A DNA stretch of 64,000 bases, taken from Aquabacter sp. L1I39. Its GTDB lineage: Bacteria > Pseudomonadota > Alphaproteobacteria > Rhizobiales > Xanthobacteraceae. The notes beneath the pieces were generated by a model that worked only from the letters and a program-made list of their open reading frames with translations, did not search any database and had not been told where the DNA came from. The DNA lies in the NCBI RefSeq assembly GCF_017742835.1, contig NZ_CP072392.1:1257827-1321826 (forward strand), in the 5' to 3' direction. A program made the translations under genes and the position numbers. Of the stretch, positions 47,048-55,525 are shown piece by piece (position 1 is the stretch's first letter; every line of letters begins with the position of its first letter).

Positions 47048-47062
47048 GCAAGAAAATCTTGC
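47048..47062. promoter_or_regulatory. 15-bp palindrome upstream of the XRE-ImmA gene
   Basis: GCAAGA-AAA-TCTTGC is a perfect inverted repeat, and more CTTGC/GCAAG half-sites lie between it and the gene (47030-47050). On the minus strand it overlaps TTGCAA, a possible -35 box, with an AT-rich -10 region near 47025-47032. It is the likely operator of the XRE protein and suggests an internal promoter for the PIN-drmA-drmB part. Confidence 0.55.
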
Positions 47063-47070
47063 GGATGGCT

Positions 47071-47727
47071 CTACGCCGCCGTCTCGGCCTCCTGAAGCCG
47101 GGCGGTTCCTGCTTCTTCCTCGAAGTACCGGTCCCGGCCACTCAGTGACTGACAGAAAAGGTCAGCAAGCCCGCTCCCAAGTCGCCGCATGTCATCGTGA
47201 TAGAGGGAAAGCTCCAGCTTCCGAGTTGAGCCGTAACGCTCCTCGAACCTGAATCGAAACCCTGCCAGGAGCGGCATGCCGGAGCGTTGGGAGACCTTGT
47301 GAATAGGCCGGATCGTACGCGCATCGCCATGAGCTACGGCGTTGCGGAGCCATTCGAAGAACGCCTCAGCACTCATGTTTTCAAAGTCAGAATTGATCCT
47401 CGCGCCGCCAGACACTTGGTCCGGCTCGCTACCGAGGACGGCGATTTGCGGATCGATTGTCGACAACCGCCATGGTTCAGCAGTGATTATGGCTCGGCCG
47501 AGTGCCTTTCGCGCCTTATGCGCCCGATTGTCGGCCTCATCCGCATCCGGCCCCAGCCCTGGCCGCCTGCCGGCAACCCATGCGCGGTTCTTGCTCCACA
47601 GCAGGACACTGCTGAAAAGCGCGAAGGTCTGTGTAACGTTGAATGTGGTCCGCGGTGGATCATCGAGCATCGCCTTCAGGCGGTTCACAATGGCCCATTC
47701 GACTTGCGCGTCAGAAATGCCACCCAT
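47071..47727 (-). CDS. HEPN-like protein of unknown function inside the DISARM operon
   Basis: I do not recognise the family for this 218-residue protein. One feature stands out: FFEWLRNAVAHGDART contains RNAVAH at residues 128-133, the Arg-Asn-x3-His pattern found in HEPN ribonucleases, set in a predicted helical context. The remainder is helical in the N-terminal half, with a beta-rich segment around FRFRFEERYGSTRKLELSLY. It has a good GAGGGG ribosome site and lies between a Cas2-like gene and the XRE-ImmA gene. An RNase role is a hypothesis. Confidence 0.55.
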   Translation of the reverse strand: MGGISDAQVEWAIVNRLKAMLDDPPRTTFNVTQTFALFSSVLLWSKNRAWVAGRRPGLGPDADEADNRAHKARKALGRAIITAEPWRLSTIDPQIAVLGSEPDQVSGGARINSDFENMSAEAFFEWLRNAVAHGDARTIRPIHKVSQRSGMPLLAGFRFRFEERYGSTRKLELSLYHDDMRRLGSGLADLFCQSLSGRDRYFEEEAGTARLQEAETAA

Positions 47728-47809
47728 GGCTGCCCCTCATTCGCCCCTCCCGTCCTCGATATCCTCATCAGCCGCCACCAGCCGGCGGCACAGTCGTTGG
47801 CGGTTTGGC

Positions 47810-48115
47810 TTAAACAATGTCTTGCAGTCTCTTTTGCGCTTCAAGCCGATCTTGAGGGTTCGCAATCTTAAATGCATAACCTCGACGTAGTCGCACAACG
47901 AGAACGTTGCATCCTGAGCCTAATGCCTGTGAGACGGTATCGCGGATGGCTCGCGCATCTTGGTTTGTCCGAATAATTCGAACTTGTTTGAGGGGGCGCC
48001 AGAAATTCATGGCGCCGAAGCGGAACTTTAGTGCTGCATCCACTTTGGGGTAGTCATTTGTCCGACCATAAGACGGACTGATGTCAAAAGTGACCATATA
48101 ATGCCGGTTTGTCAT
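47810..48115 (-). CDS. Small Cas2/SinR-like ferredoxin-fold protein inside the DISARM operon
   Basis: The 101-residue protein begins RHYMVTFDISPSYGRTNDYPKVDAAL and continues FWRPLKQVRIIRTNQDARAIRDTV, GCNVLVVRLRRGYAF. The beta-alpha-beta pattern, the early Asp after the first strand (VTFD) and the small size resemble Cas2 and SinR-like proteins. Its start overlaps the drmMI stop (ATGA), so it is coupled to the methylase. No cas1 or CRISPR array is present; it is not a CRISPR gene in any usual sense. Confidence 0.6.
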   Translation of the reverse strand: MTNRHYMVTFDISPSYGRTNDYPKVDAALKFRFGAMNFWRPLKQVRIIRTNQDARAIRDTVSQALGSGCNVLVVRLRRGYAFKIANPQDRLEAQKRLQDIV

Positions 48116-51100
48116 TCGACCTCCCCTTCGTCAATCTCGTCATCATCTCCCTCATCCGCCGCCACTAGCCCGGCGGCGCGTTCTTCGGCGGCGCGGGTGG
48201 CGTTGAGGGCAAGGAGGCGGGCCAGGACTTCGTCCTTGAAGTCGGATGGCCAGTCGAGGCGGGTTTTCGGCGTCTTGCCCTCATCCGCGTCCTGTTCGAT
48301 GAACTCGGGTGCGGCTCGGGTAGCCAGATCGTCCCAGCCATAGGCGCGCAGCACGGCAACATCCATCTCATGATGGAGAGTGCGCAGGCGGGCGATGTCG
48401 CCTCCGTTCTCGCCGCGCGCATGGAAGCCATTATAGGCCTTGGTCAGGCCTTCGTTACGGTGGATCATCAGTTGCGCCCGGAAGACGTGATAGGCTTCGC
48501 CTGCGGCTTCGAGGATGGGATTGGTCTCGAAATTGGTCGGGAACGGGAAGGTGCGGAAGCAGTCGGAAGGGGTGTAGCGCAGGTCGTCCTTCATAGAAGA
48601 CGAAAAGAAGCGCGCCCAGAGTTCGTGAGAGCGGGACTGGAGGGCAGCGAATCCGGCAAACGCCTCTACATCGATCAGTATTGCCGTCTTTATGTAAACT
48701 GGCCCGGTCGGCACGCGGCGGAAGGCCAAATGTGGACTGATCTCGGCATGTGCCAAGCAAAACTGTCTAGCACTCAAGCGACGGTACAGTTCCGGCCTTG
48801 GCGCCTGGTAAGCCCACCACCTCTTTTTTAGAGGCTTGTTGTTGGCGTTATCCGGCAGTTTTTCGCGTTCTGGCCTGACCTTGTCGGATATCAATTTATG
48901 CAACAGTGGAAGCTTTTTCAAAGCTGCTTCATCTGAGAACTCAGAGACATTGATCACCCATTTTTCAGCATGCAACTGCGGCTGCTGATTAAGATCAACG
49001 CCACCAAACAATTCGAACACGTGAGCGAATTCCACTTCGCTCATTCGAATGTCGTCCATTGCTGAAACGGGGTTGGCCTTTGAATCCTTATCGTCGAAGA
49101 CAAAACCTTGGCCGTAGATTTGTGATCCCTTCGAATAGTAGGGACTGTCAGCTAGCGCCAGCGGTGAATCATCATAGTTACCCGCAACCAGGTAAGCACT
49201 GATCCTGTCGACTATTCGATCATCGAAATAGGATTCAGCAGTGACGTGTTTTCCGAAATGTACAACAGACACGACCACGGCAGCCTCTCCTGGCCACCGA
49301 AGCCGCTTCTTAACACGGTAGATGTTTCCTCCATTCCTCAAAACCCAACGCAGGGAACTCTCGCGAGTATCCCCTTGCGCAAGGGTATTCGTCGCAACCA
49401 GTCCGCACGCACCACCATTTCTAAGGATATCGAAGGATTGTCGTACGAAAAAAGCAACGAGATCACATTGATGCTTAGATTCGGAAAATCGGCTCAATAG
49501 AAACTGGAAGTAGGACGCGCCGAATATTTGCGATGTTCTCGATCCACTTAAGAAAGGCGGATTTCCCACGATGGCGTCGAACCCGCCATTGTCGCGCGCA
49601 AACACCTCGGGGAACTCCACCTGCCAATGAAAGGGCGTGATGCCGTGTTCGCTCCCGCGCAGCGCCGCCACCGCCGCTTCGAGCAAATCCCATCGCGGCG
49701 GCATACCGGAGATATGACTTTCCACTTCCGCGCGCGCCCTCTCCCGCGCCTTGGGCTTGTCGGCGGCAAAAAAGGCAGAGATTACTGCATCGCCCATCGT
49801 GCGGATGGGCGAGACCTCCAACTCCAGATTGCGGTGTCGCGCCTCCTGAATGGCGCGCATCGTGTCATCAGGCGCGTTCTGGATTTCGGCGCGGCCCTTC
49901 ATGGCCTTCGCAACGCTGTCGCGCACCAATTGCCGGAACAGCGGCAGGCCGGGTTTTGACTCGTCCCAGTTCGCCGCCGCGATCTGCGCTGTAGTGAGGC
50001 CCACAAGGCTGTCGCCGCATTTCAGCGCGTGATCTAGGAAGGTGAACTCATGGTCACGCGCCAGCGTTGCCAGCCACAGTGACAGCCGCGCCAGATCGAC
50101 CGCGCGTGGGTTCTTGTCCACGCCATAGAGGCAACGCTGCGCCACCAGGCGCCGGGCGTGCAGCTCCTCATCCTCATCCGCCGGGATCTTGGGCCGTTTG
50201 TCTGGCCAGCGCGCCCAGGCAGCGACGAGCCGCTCGCCGAGCGCGCGGCAGGCCTCGACCAGAAACGCGCCCGAGCCCATGGCTGGATCGCAGACCTTCA
50301 GTTCCAGCACCTGCTCCGGCGTCGCATCGGGGCCGAGCCGCGCAAACGCCGGCTCAAGCGCATGCTTGACGATCGGTGCTGTCAAGGAGCGGGGCGTGTA
50401 GTGGCTGCCGGTGCGACGTCGCTCGTCGGTTGGCTGCAGGATCGGCGTGCCGGCCGGCGCAATGCGCTTCTTGGGCGAGCCCCGTTCATCGACGATGTTA
50501 TCGAGCGCCGCCGCGAGATCCTCGACGGTTTTCGCCGCCTCGACGGACTTCGCCTGCGCCGCCGTGAGCGTCCGCCCGGCATCCTCTTTCAGAGACTTAA
50601 TCCGGTCCTTGCCTTTTTTCGCCAGCAGATCATCGAGCGCCACGAAGACCGGGGTTTTGTTGTTTTTGCCCGCCTTGATGGCTAGCACGCGGGAACTGGC
50701 GGCTTCAGCCGTGAAGCCCATCACGGTTTCATAGACCGAGCCGATCTGCTCGACATCGAGCGTCCGATAGCTCAGCCGCTCCCGGTTCGCCCCGCGCAGC
50801 TTAATGGTCATCAACCCTTCGAGGATGCGCAGGAGGCAGCCATCTGAGACATGCAGGATGCGCGGTGCATCGTCCTTGGCAGAGCGGCCCTCGAGGAAGG
50901 GGAATTCGTCAGGATCAAAAAGCTTGCCGCCGCGCGCCTGGACGAAGCCGGTGCGGTGTCCCTTATGGATCATGCGGACCAAGGCGAGCAGACCGCCCCA
51001 GCCGCCGCGCCGCTCGTCCATCGTGTCCGGGTTGAGCGTCGCATCCTCGGTGAGCTTCGCGTAGAGGCCACGCACGGAATAGCTGGTCTCGTAAACCTCC

Positions 51101-52053
51101 CGCGCTCGGGCGCCCGGCAGCGAGGGCAAAAGATCGCGATCCTCGGCATAAAGCACGAAGACCAGGCGCATCAGAACCGTGAGAAGGCCCTCATATAGAT
51201 GCTCGGGGTGCGCGGTGCAGAGCTCGCGAACTAACTCCGGTTCGGCTGCATCAAGGCCGCGGAGCAGTTCATGCAGCGCCCCGAGCACCTGTTCGGCCAG
51301 CGCCGTCGAGACAAGCGCCTGAGCGTCCCGGCTGCGCTTCAACAAGGCCGGTAAGCGCCGGTCGTCGCCATCGGAGAACAGCCGGAAGCGATCGAGCAGC
51401 AGCTTCAGCCCGCCCAGCATCGGTCGGCCGGAGACCAGCGCCATAGGCCGGATCGGGAAGCTCTGATGGCCCGAGGTTTCGCCCCGCGGGGCATAGATCA
51501 GGCGGAATTCGGGATAGGTACGGACCTGGCCGTCCTTGCGCTCCTCGCGCTCGGAAATCAGCAGCCCTGCAAAGACGCCGGTATCGCGCAGCAGCCGCTC
51601 GAAACGCTGGTGAGGCGTCGCCTCCCATCCATCGAGCGCATTGCGCCCATCGGGATCGACGCCGCGCGCTTCAACGCGCACCAGAAGCTGCCAACGGCGC
51701 TCGCCTTCGCCAAGCTCGGCGACCGCCCAGGTGGGGGCGAGCGTGGTACCGTGTTCCGGCAAGGCCACCATCATTTCATCCGGGATCGGCGGACCTCCGG
51801 GACTGCCTGCAACGTGGCGAGCCTCCCAGCCGAGCACCTTTTCGATAAAGGTCCAGGGATCGGACAAGGCGGGCGTAGCCAGATCATCGCCGACAATCTC
51901 GGCAACCTCGCCCGTCTGGATCGCCGATTGCCGGGATGGAATAAGGCCGAGTTCCTTCAGCAGCGTGGGCGCCACGACAAGCCCGACGGGTGGGACATGG
52001 TCGAGCCATTCGAGGTCCGGATCGTGATTGATGTCGACTGCCATCCTACTCAC
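48112..52053 (-). CDS. drmMI: DISARM class 1 adenine methyltransferase DrmMI
   Basis: This 1313-residue protein has a long N-terminal region like type IIG and PglX enzymes. It then has the SAM-binding motif VCDPAMGSGAFLVEA (587-601) and the catalytic motif NPPF (831-834), as in N6-adenine methylases. A region after 1000 (about 1130-1250) looks like a target-recognition domain. It marks host DNA so that the DISARM helicases spare it. The start GTG 52053 overlaps the drmD stop; ATG 52044 is possible. Confidence 0.9.
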   Translation of the reverse strand: MSRMAVDINHDPDLEWLDHVPPVGLVVAPTLLKELGLIPSRQSAIQTGEVAEIVGDDLATPALSDPWTFIEKVLGWEARHVAGSPGGPPIPDEMMVALPEHGTTLAPTWAVAELGEGERRWQLLVRVEARGVDPDGRNALDGWEATPHQRFERLLRDTGVFAGLLISEREERKDGQVRTYPEFRLIYAPRGETSGHQSFPIRPMALVSGRPMLGGLKLLLDRFRLFSDGDDRRLPALLKRSRDAQALVSTALAEQVLGALHELLRGLDAAEPELVRELCTAHPEHLYEGLLTVLMRLVFVLYAEDRDLLPSLPGARAREVYETSYSVRGLYAKLTEDATLNPDTMDERRGGWGGLLALVRMIHKGHRTGFVQARGGKLFDPDEFPFLEGRSAKDDAPRILHVSDGCLLRILEGLMTIKLRGANRERLSYRTLDVEQIGSVYETVMGFTAEAASSRVLAIKAGKNNKTPVFVALDDLLAKKGKDRIKSLKEDAGRTLTAAQAKSVEAAKTVEDLAAALDNIVDERGSPKKRIAPAGTPILQPTDERRRTGSHYTPRSLTAPIVKHALEPAFARLGPDATPEQVLELKVCDPAMGSGAFLVEACRALGERLVAAWARWPDKRPKIPADEDEELHARRLVAQRCLYGVDKNPRAVDLARLSLWLATLARDHEFTFLDHALKCGDSLVGLTTAQIAAANWDESKPGLPLFRQLVRDSVAKAMKGRAEIQNAPDDTMRAIQEARHRNLELEVSPIRTMGDAVISAFFAADKPKARERARAEVESHISGMPPRWDLLEAAVAALRGSEHGITPFHWQVEFPEVFARDNGGFDAIVGNPPFLSGSRTSQIFGASYFQFLLSRFSESKHQCDLVAFFVRQSFDILRNGGACGLVATNTLAQGDTRESSLRWVLRNGGNIYRVKKRLRWPGEAAVVVSVVHFGKHVTAESYFDDRIVDRISAYLVAGNYDDSPLALADSPYYSKGSQIYGQGFVFDDKDSKANPVSAMDDIRMSEVEFAHVFELFGGVDLNQQPQLHAEKWVINVSEFSDEAALKKLPLLHKLISDKVRPEREKLPDNANNKPLKKRWWAYQAPRPELYRRLSARQFCLAHAEISPHLAFRRVPTGPVYIKTAILIDVEAFAGFAALQSRSHELWARFFSSSMKDDLRYTPSDCFRTFPFPTNFETNPILEAAGEAYHVFRAQLMIHRNEGLTKAYNGFHARGENGGDIARLRTLHHEMDVAVLRAYGWDDLATRAAPEFIEQDADEGKTPKTRLDWPSDFKDEVLARLLALNATRAAEERAAGLVAADEGDDDEIDEGEVE

Positions 52054-55000
52054 CCCGAAACCGGCCAGAGATAGACCATACCGACCGGTTCCAGGCGATG
52101 CGCCCGAACCTCGTAGGAATTGCGCAAGCGTTCCGGCTCGTCGCGCAATTCTCGTTCGAGGCGTGTCAGTCGGCCTTCCCAGTGGCGCCGGTCGGCCTCG
52201 CGCTCACGCCGCTCTTCAGGAACGAGATCGAGCGTAAGCTGGTTGGGGTCGAAGTCCCTGGCCGCCTTTGCGATGCGCGAGCGCTGCTGATCCAGCAAGT
52301 TGGACAGCGAGCGCGCTTCCTCCTCGCCGCGCTTTTTCAATTGTGCTGTCACCGAGGCCAATCGCTCAGACGCGATCTTCTCGAGAGCCGGAACCAGGTC
52401 ATCAATGTCTTTCTGGATTAGCGCTTGGATGCGGGCAACCGCGATATCCGGCGCTTCGCGGGCATCGCGCAAGGCTTCCTCGAGCTGATTGAGCGTCTTC
52501 TCCTCGCCGCTTTCTCCCAATGGCCGAAGCGGTTTGCGGTCGCGCTCCGATTCCGACCAGATCGCAGTGATCGGGATGATTTCCTCGTGCAGACGGGCCG
52601 CGCCTGCGCCGAACACTGCAAGGCGCCCCATCAACACCACGCGCGGCTGCGCACCGGGCCCGTAAATGACGGACAGGCGTGACAGTTTGGACTGGAAACC
52701 CTGACTGATGAAACGCGACAGGAGCCGTCGCACCAGCCGGTGCTCCAGATGCACTTGCACCACATCAGACGCGTCGCGGCCGTCGTTCAGGATCGGCGGC
52801 TGAAAAGCGATGGAGCGGATGGGTGCATTGCGCCGCCAATCGGCAAGCCGCTCTCCCCGCTTGCGCGGCCGGATCCGTAGATCATCGAATGCATCGTCCC
52901 ACCCCGCATCCTTGGTGAAGGCCGGATCGCTTGGATCGAGCGCGAAGGTTTCCACCTTGCCCGCCGACGGGCCACGCGCCCCGTCGAGGGAATAGCCGGC
53001 GCGTGATAAAGCTGCGGTCGCCACGCGTTGCAGGTCTTCGGGATCCACACCGACGCGTTCACGCGATCTTTCGAGCGCGCTTTGAAGATCAGTCTGCTCC
53101 TTCAGCAACCGCTCGTGCCGGATGCGCTCGTCATCATCCATTTCGGCGCGGGCGCGCCGCAGGCGTTCGGCGTCATTCTCTCCCAGGATCGCATGCGCAA
53201 TGCTGGCCCCTTGGCCGCGCGCGATGCCTCCCTCGGCAAGCCGTTTGGCAATCCGCTCCTCGATGACTTGACCGACCGAGCCGAGTTGTTCGCGGATCGT
53301 CTCGGTCTTTCGAACAAGCGCCTCGAGGACGACGTCGGCTTCGCGCTGCTCGTATCGAAAATACCGGCAAAATACCTGCGGTGCTGGCTGAAGCTTGCGG
53401 TCAATACGCCCGTTCCGCTGCTCTAGCCGCGACGGGTTCCAAGGGAGATCGAAGTGTATGAGGTCGGAGCAATAAGTTTGAAGGTTAATGCCTTCACGTG
53501 CCGCGTCAGTGCAGATCAGAATGCGCAAGGGTTCGGCATCTGGGTCGGCGTTGAAGGCGCGCTTGACCTCTTCACGGCGATCCGACCCTGTCGCGCCGGT
53601 GAAAACGCCAATGCGGTCATCGGCACGATCGGTGCCCTCAATGGCCTCGCGGAGCCGTTTCTCAAGCCAGCGTCGCGTATCCTCATACTCGGTGAAGATG
53701 ATCAGGCGCCGGCGATTCCAGTTCGAACCGGCTAGGAAATTGGCCTTGATCCAATCAGTCAGCCAACGGACGCGGGCGTCTGGCCGGGCCGCGTTTCGTG
53801 CCGCAATGGCCAGCATGGCATCGACGGCCGCAAGTTCGGCGCTTAAGTCGCTTCGGGCGGCGTCGGCGGCACCCAGCGCGGTTGCGGCTTCGGCCGTGGC
53901 ATCTTCGTCGGCGTCGATGGATTTCTCGGCGCGATCATCCTCCAAGCCCAGCTCGTTGTTATCCTCGTTTGCCGGCCGCGCCACAAATGCCAACGCCGCC
54001 GCTGCAACCGAGCCGGCGGCTGCCCCGTCCACCATGCGCTGAAGGGTCGCCCGGTGGACGTTCAACGTGCGCGCGAAGGCCGCGATCGACGATAAGAGGC
54101 GCTGTTGAAGTCCCACAAAAGCGAGCTTTGCAAGGGCAGCCTTCTGGGTCGGCAAGCTAGCAATACGCCTCATTCGTAGCTCGCCGTAGGCAGCGAGCTG
54201 CCGCGCCAAGTCGAGTTCGGGAGCGACTTCGGGTAAGCCGTCAATCCGAATGGCCTCGATGATGCGTTCGGGAAACGCCTCGCCCAACCGGCGCAAGTCT
54301 GCCTTCAGGCGCCGCACCATTACCGGCTCGAGATCCTTCGGCCGCACTTCAACGCCACGAGTGAAGCGTTGAGGATCAAGCATCTCGAGCAAAGCTGAGA
54401 AGCTGTTTGAATGGCCATTGTGCGGAGTGGCGGTCAGGAACAGCCGATGCTCAAACCGTTCGCCAAGCTCGCGAACGGCCTTAGTCAACTGGCTTGATAT
54501 TGCGTAACGCATCCCGGCCGCAGGAGCAGCGTGGTGTGCTTCATCAAGGATGAAGAGCGCTCTCGCTCGAAATTCGCCGAGTGCATCACGAAGGCCGGCG
54601 GCATAAACTTCGTCGGTGAGCAGGCGGTGAGAAACAATGAAGCGAGTGCCGGTCGACCACGGATTGACCGAATAGCCCCGCAACCGACGCATTTCGCCGA
54701 TGCGCTCGCGATCAATGATTTCGAATGAAAGGCCGAATTTCGCTTCGAGTTCATCCTTCCACTGGATCGTCATCGCGGGTGGGGCCGCAATAACGATGAA
54801 ATCGATCCGGCGGCGCAGCAGAAGCTCTCGTGCGATTAGGCCTGCTTCAACGGTCTTGCCGAGGCCAACATCATCCGAGATCAGCAGATTCACTCGCGGA
54901 AGCCGTAAGGCCTTGCGCAGCGGCAGAAGTTGGTAAGCGTCCAGCCGAATCCCTGCCCGAAACGGCGCCTGCAACAAGTCGCGATCAGCCGCGGTAGCGG

Positions 55001-55283
55001 ATCGCCATCTTATTGCACGAAGGTAGGCGGCCAATACTTCGGCTCGGTCAGGAAGGCCGACACCGACATTCCGCCAGCCCTCCGCGTCGAGCACAGCCGC
55101 GCCGATTTCGGCGTCCCAGAGGATTTCAAGTCTCTCACCCTGAGCATCGTCGGCAATGCAGGAGAGGTTGAGCGTCTGTAGCTCGTCCAGTTCGCCGTGA
55201 ACCTCCTCGACCAACCAGGGGCGGCCCCGCAGCTCGACAAAACTACCCGGTTCGATGGTCGCCTCAATTGCTCTCCGCACCAC
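52050..55283 (-). CDS. drmD: DISARM class 1 SNF2-like helicase DrmD
   Basis: The 1077-residue protein has a SNF2-type ATPase: DDVGLGKTVEAGLIA (Walker A 139-144), LFILDEAHHA (DEAH at 247-250), FLTATPHNGHSNSF and the C-terminal helicase half with EREGINLQTY-like ...DAAREGINLQTYCSDLIHFDLPWNP and QRNGRIDRK. A long helical C-terminal part follows. DrmD with DrmMI defines class 1 DISARM. It is the first gene of the minus-strand operon, facing the divergent DUF932 gene; the gap of about 240 bp between them probably holds its promoter. Confidence 0.9.
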   Translation of the reverse strand: MVRRAIEATIEPGSFVELRGRPWLVEEVHGELDELQTLNLSCIADDAQGERLEILWDAEIGAAVLDAEGWRNVGVGLPDRAEVLAAYLRAIRWRSATAADRDLLQAPFRAGIRLDAYQLLPLRKALRLPRVNLLISDDVGLGKTVEAGLIARELLLRRRIDFIVIAAPPAMTIQWKDELEAKFGLSFEIIDRERIGEMRRLRGYSVNPWSTGTRFIVSHRLLTDEVYAAGLRDALGEFRARALFILDEAHHAAPAAGMRYAISSQLTKAVRELGERFEHRLFLTATPHNGHSNSFSALLEMLDPQRFTRGVEVRPKDLEPVMVRRLKADLRRLGEAFPERIIEAIRIDGLPEVAPELDLARQLAAYGELRMRRIASLPTQKAALAKLAFVGLQQRLLSSIAAFARTLNVHRATLQRMVDGAAAGSVAAAALAFVARPANEDNNELGLEDDRAEKSIDADEDATAEAATALGAADAARSDLSAELAAVDAMLAIAARNAARPDARVRWLTDWIKANFLAGSNWNRRRLIIFTEYEDTRRWLEKRLREAIEGTDRADDRIGVFTGATGSDRREEVKRAFNADPDAEPLRILICTDAAREGINLQTYCSDLIHFDLPWNPSRLEQRNGRIDRKLQPAPQVFCRYFRYEQREADVVLEALVRKTETIREQLGSVGQVIEERIAKRLAEGGIARGQGASIAHAILGENDAERLRRARAEMDDDERIRHERLLKEQTDLQSALERSRERVGVDPEDLQRVATAALSRAGYSLDGARGPSAGKVETFALDPSDPAFTKDAGWDDAFDDLRIRPRKRGERLADWRRNAPIRSIAFQPPILNDGRDASDVVQVHLEHRLVRRLLSRFISQGFQSKLSRLSVIYGPGAQPRVVLMGRLAVFGAGAARLHEEIIPITAIWSESERDRKPLRPLGESGEEKTLNQLEEALRDAREAPDIAVARIQALIQKDIDDLVPALEKIASERLASVTAQLKKRGEEEARSLSNLLDQQRSRIAKAARDFDPNQLTLDLVPEERREREADRRHWEGRLTRLERELRDEPERLRNSYEVRAHRLEPVGMVYLWPVSG

Positions 55284-55441
55284 TCAACCCCCACGAGCGC
55301 GACATTGGCGCTACAGCCAGTGTGTCACCAGAGGCGGGACATCAGCACTATCGTAAAGCATGCCCCCGTAGTCCCCCGCAACGCCACCAAATGATTCGCT
55401 CCAGTCCCTAAACGCGCCCCTCTTACATGGAGGCGGCACCT

Positions 55442-55516
55442 AGAGTGAGAGGCCGGATCGGATTTCCGTGACGGGTTGAGGGCTGGGAGAGAGTCTTCCG
55501 GCGCCCGTCATGGAGG
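55442..55516 (+). ncRNA. Structured 5' leader of the DUF932 gene (copy 1 of a duplicated leader)
   Basis: The segment begins AGAGTGAGAGG and contains GACGGG (55470-55475) pairing with CCCGTC (55504-55509). Inside is a 9-bp hairpin with a GAG loop (55482-55490 with 55494-55502). It ends at the GGAGG ribosome site. The same arrangement, including the exact 84-nt distance from AGAGTGAG to the start codon, is found upstream of the ParB-like gene at 56802. A cis-acting RNA controlling translation or termination is likely; it could be a known alphaproteobacterial motif that I cannot name. Confidence 0.55.
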
Positions 55517-55525
55517 GTGATCCCC

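Noticed and set aside
47810..48115. A CRISPR-Cas adaptation gene (cas2)
   Set aside because: There is no cas1 and no repeat array; the gene is translationally tied to drmMI. Only fold-level similarity is claimed.
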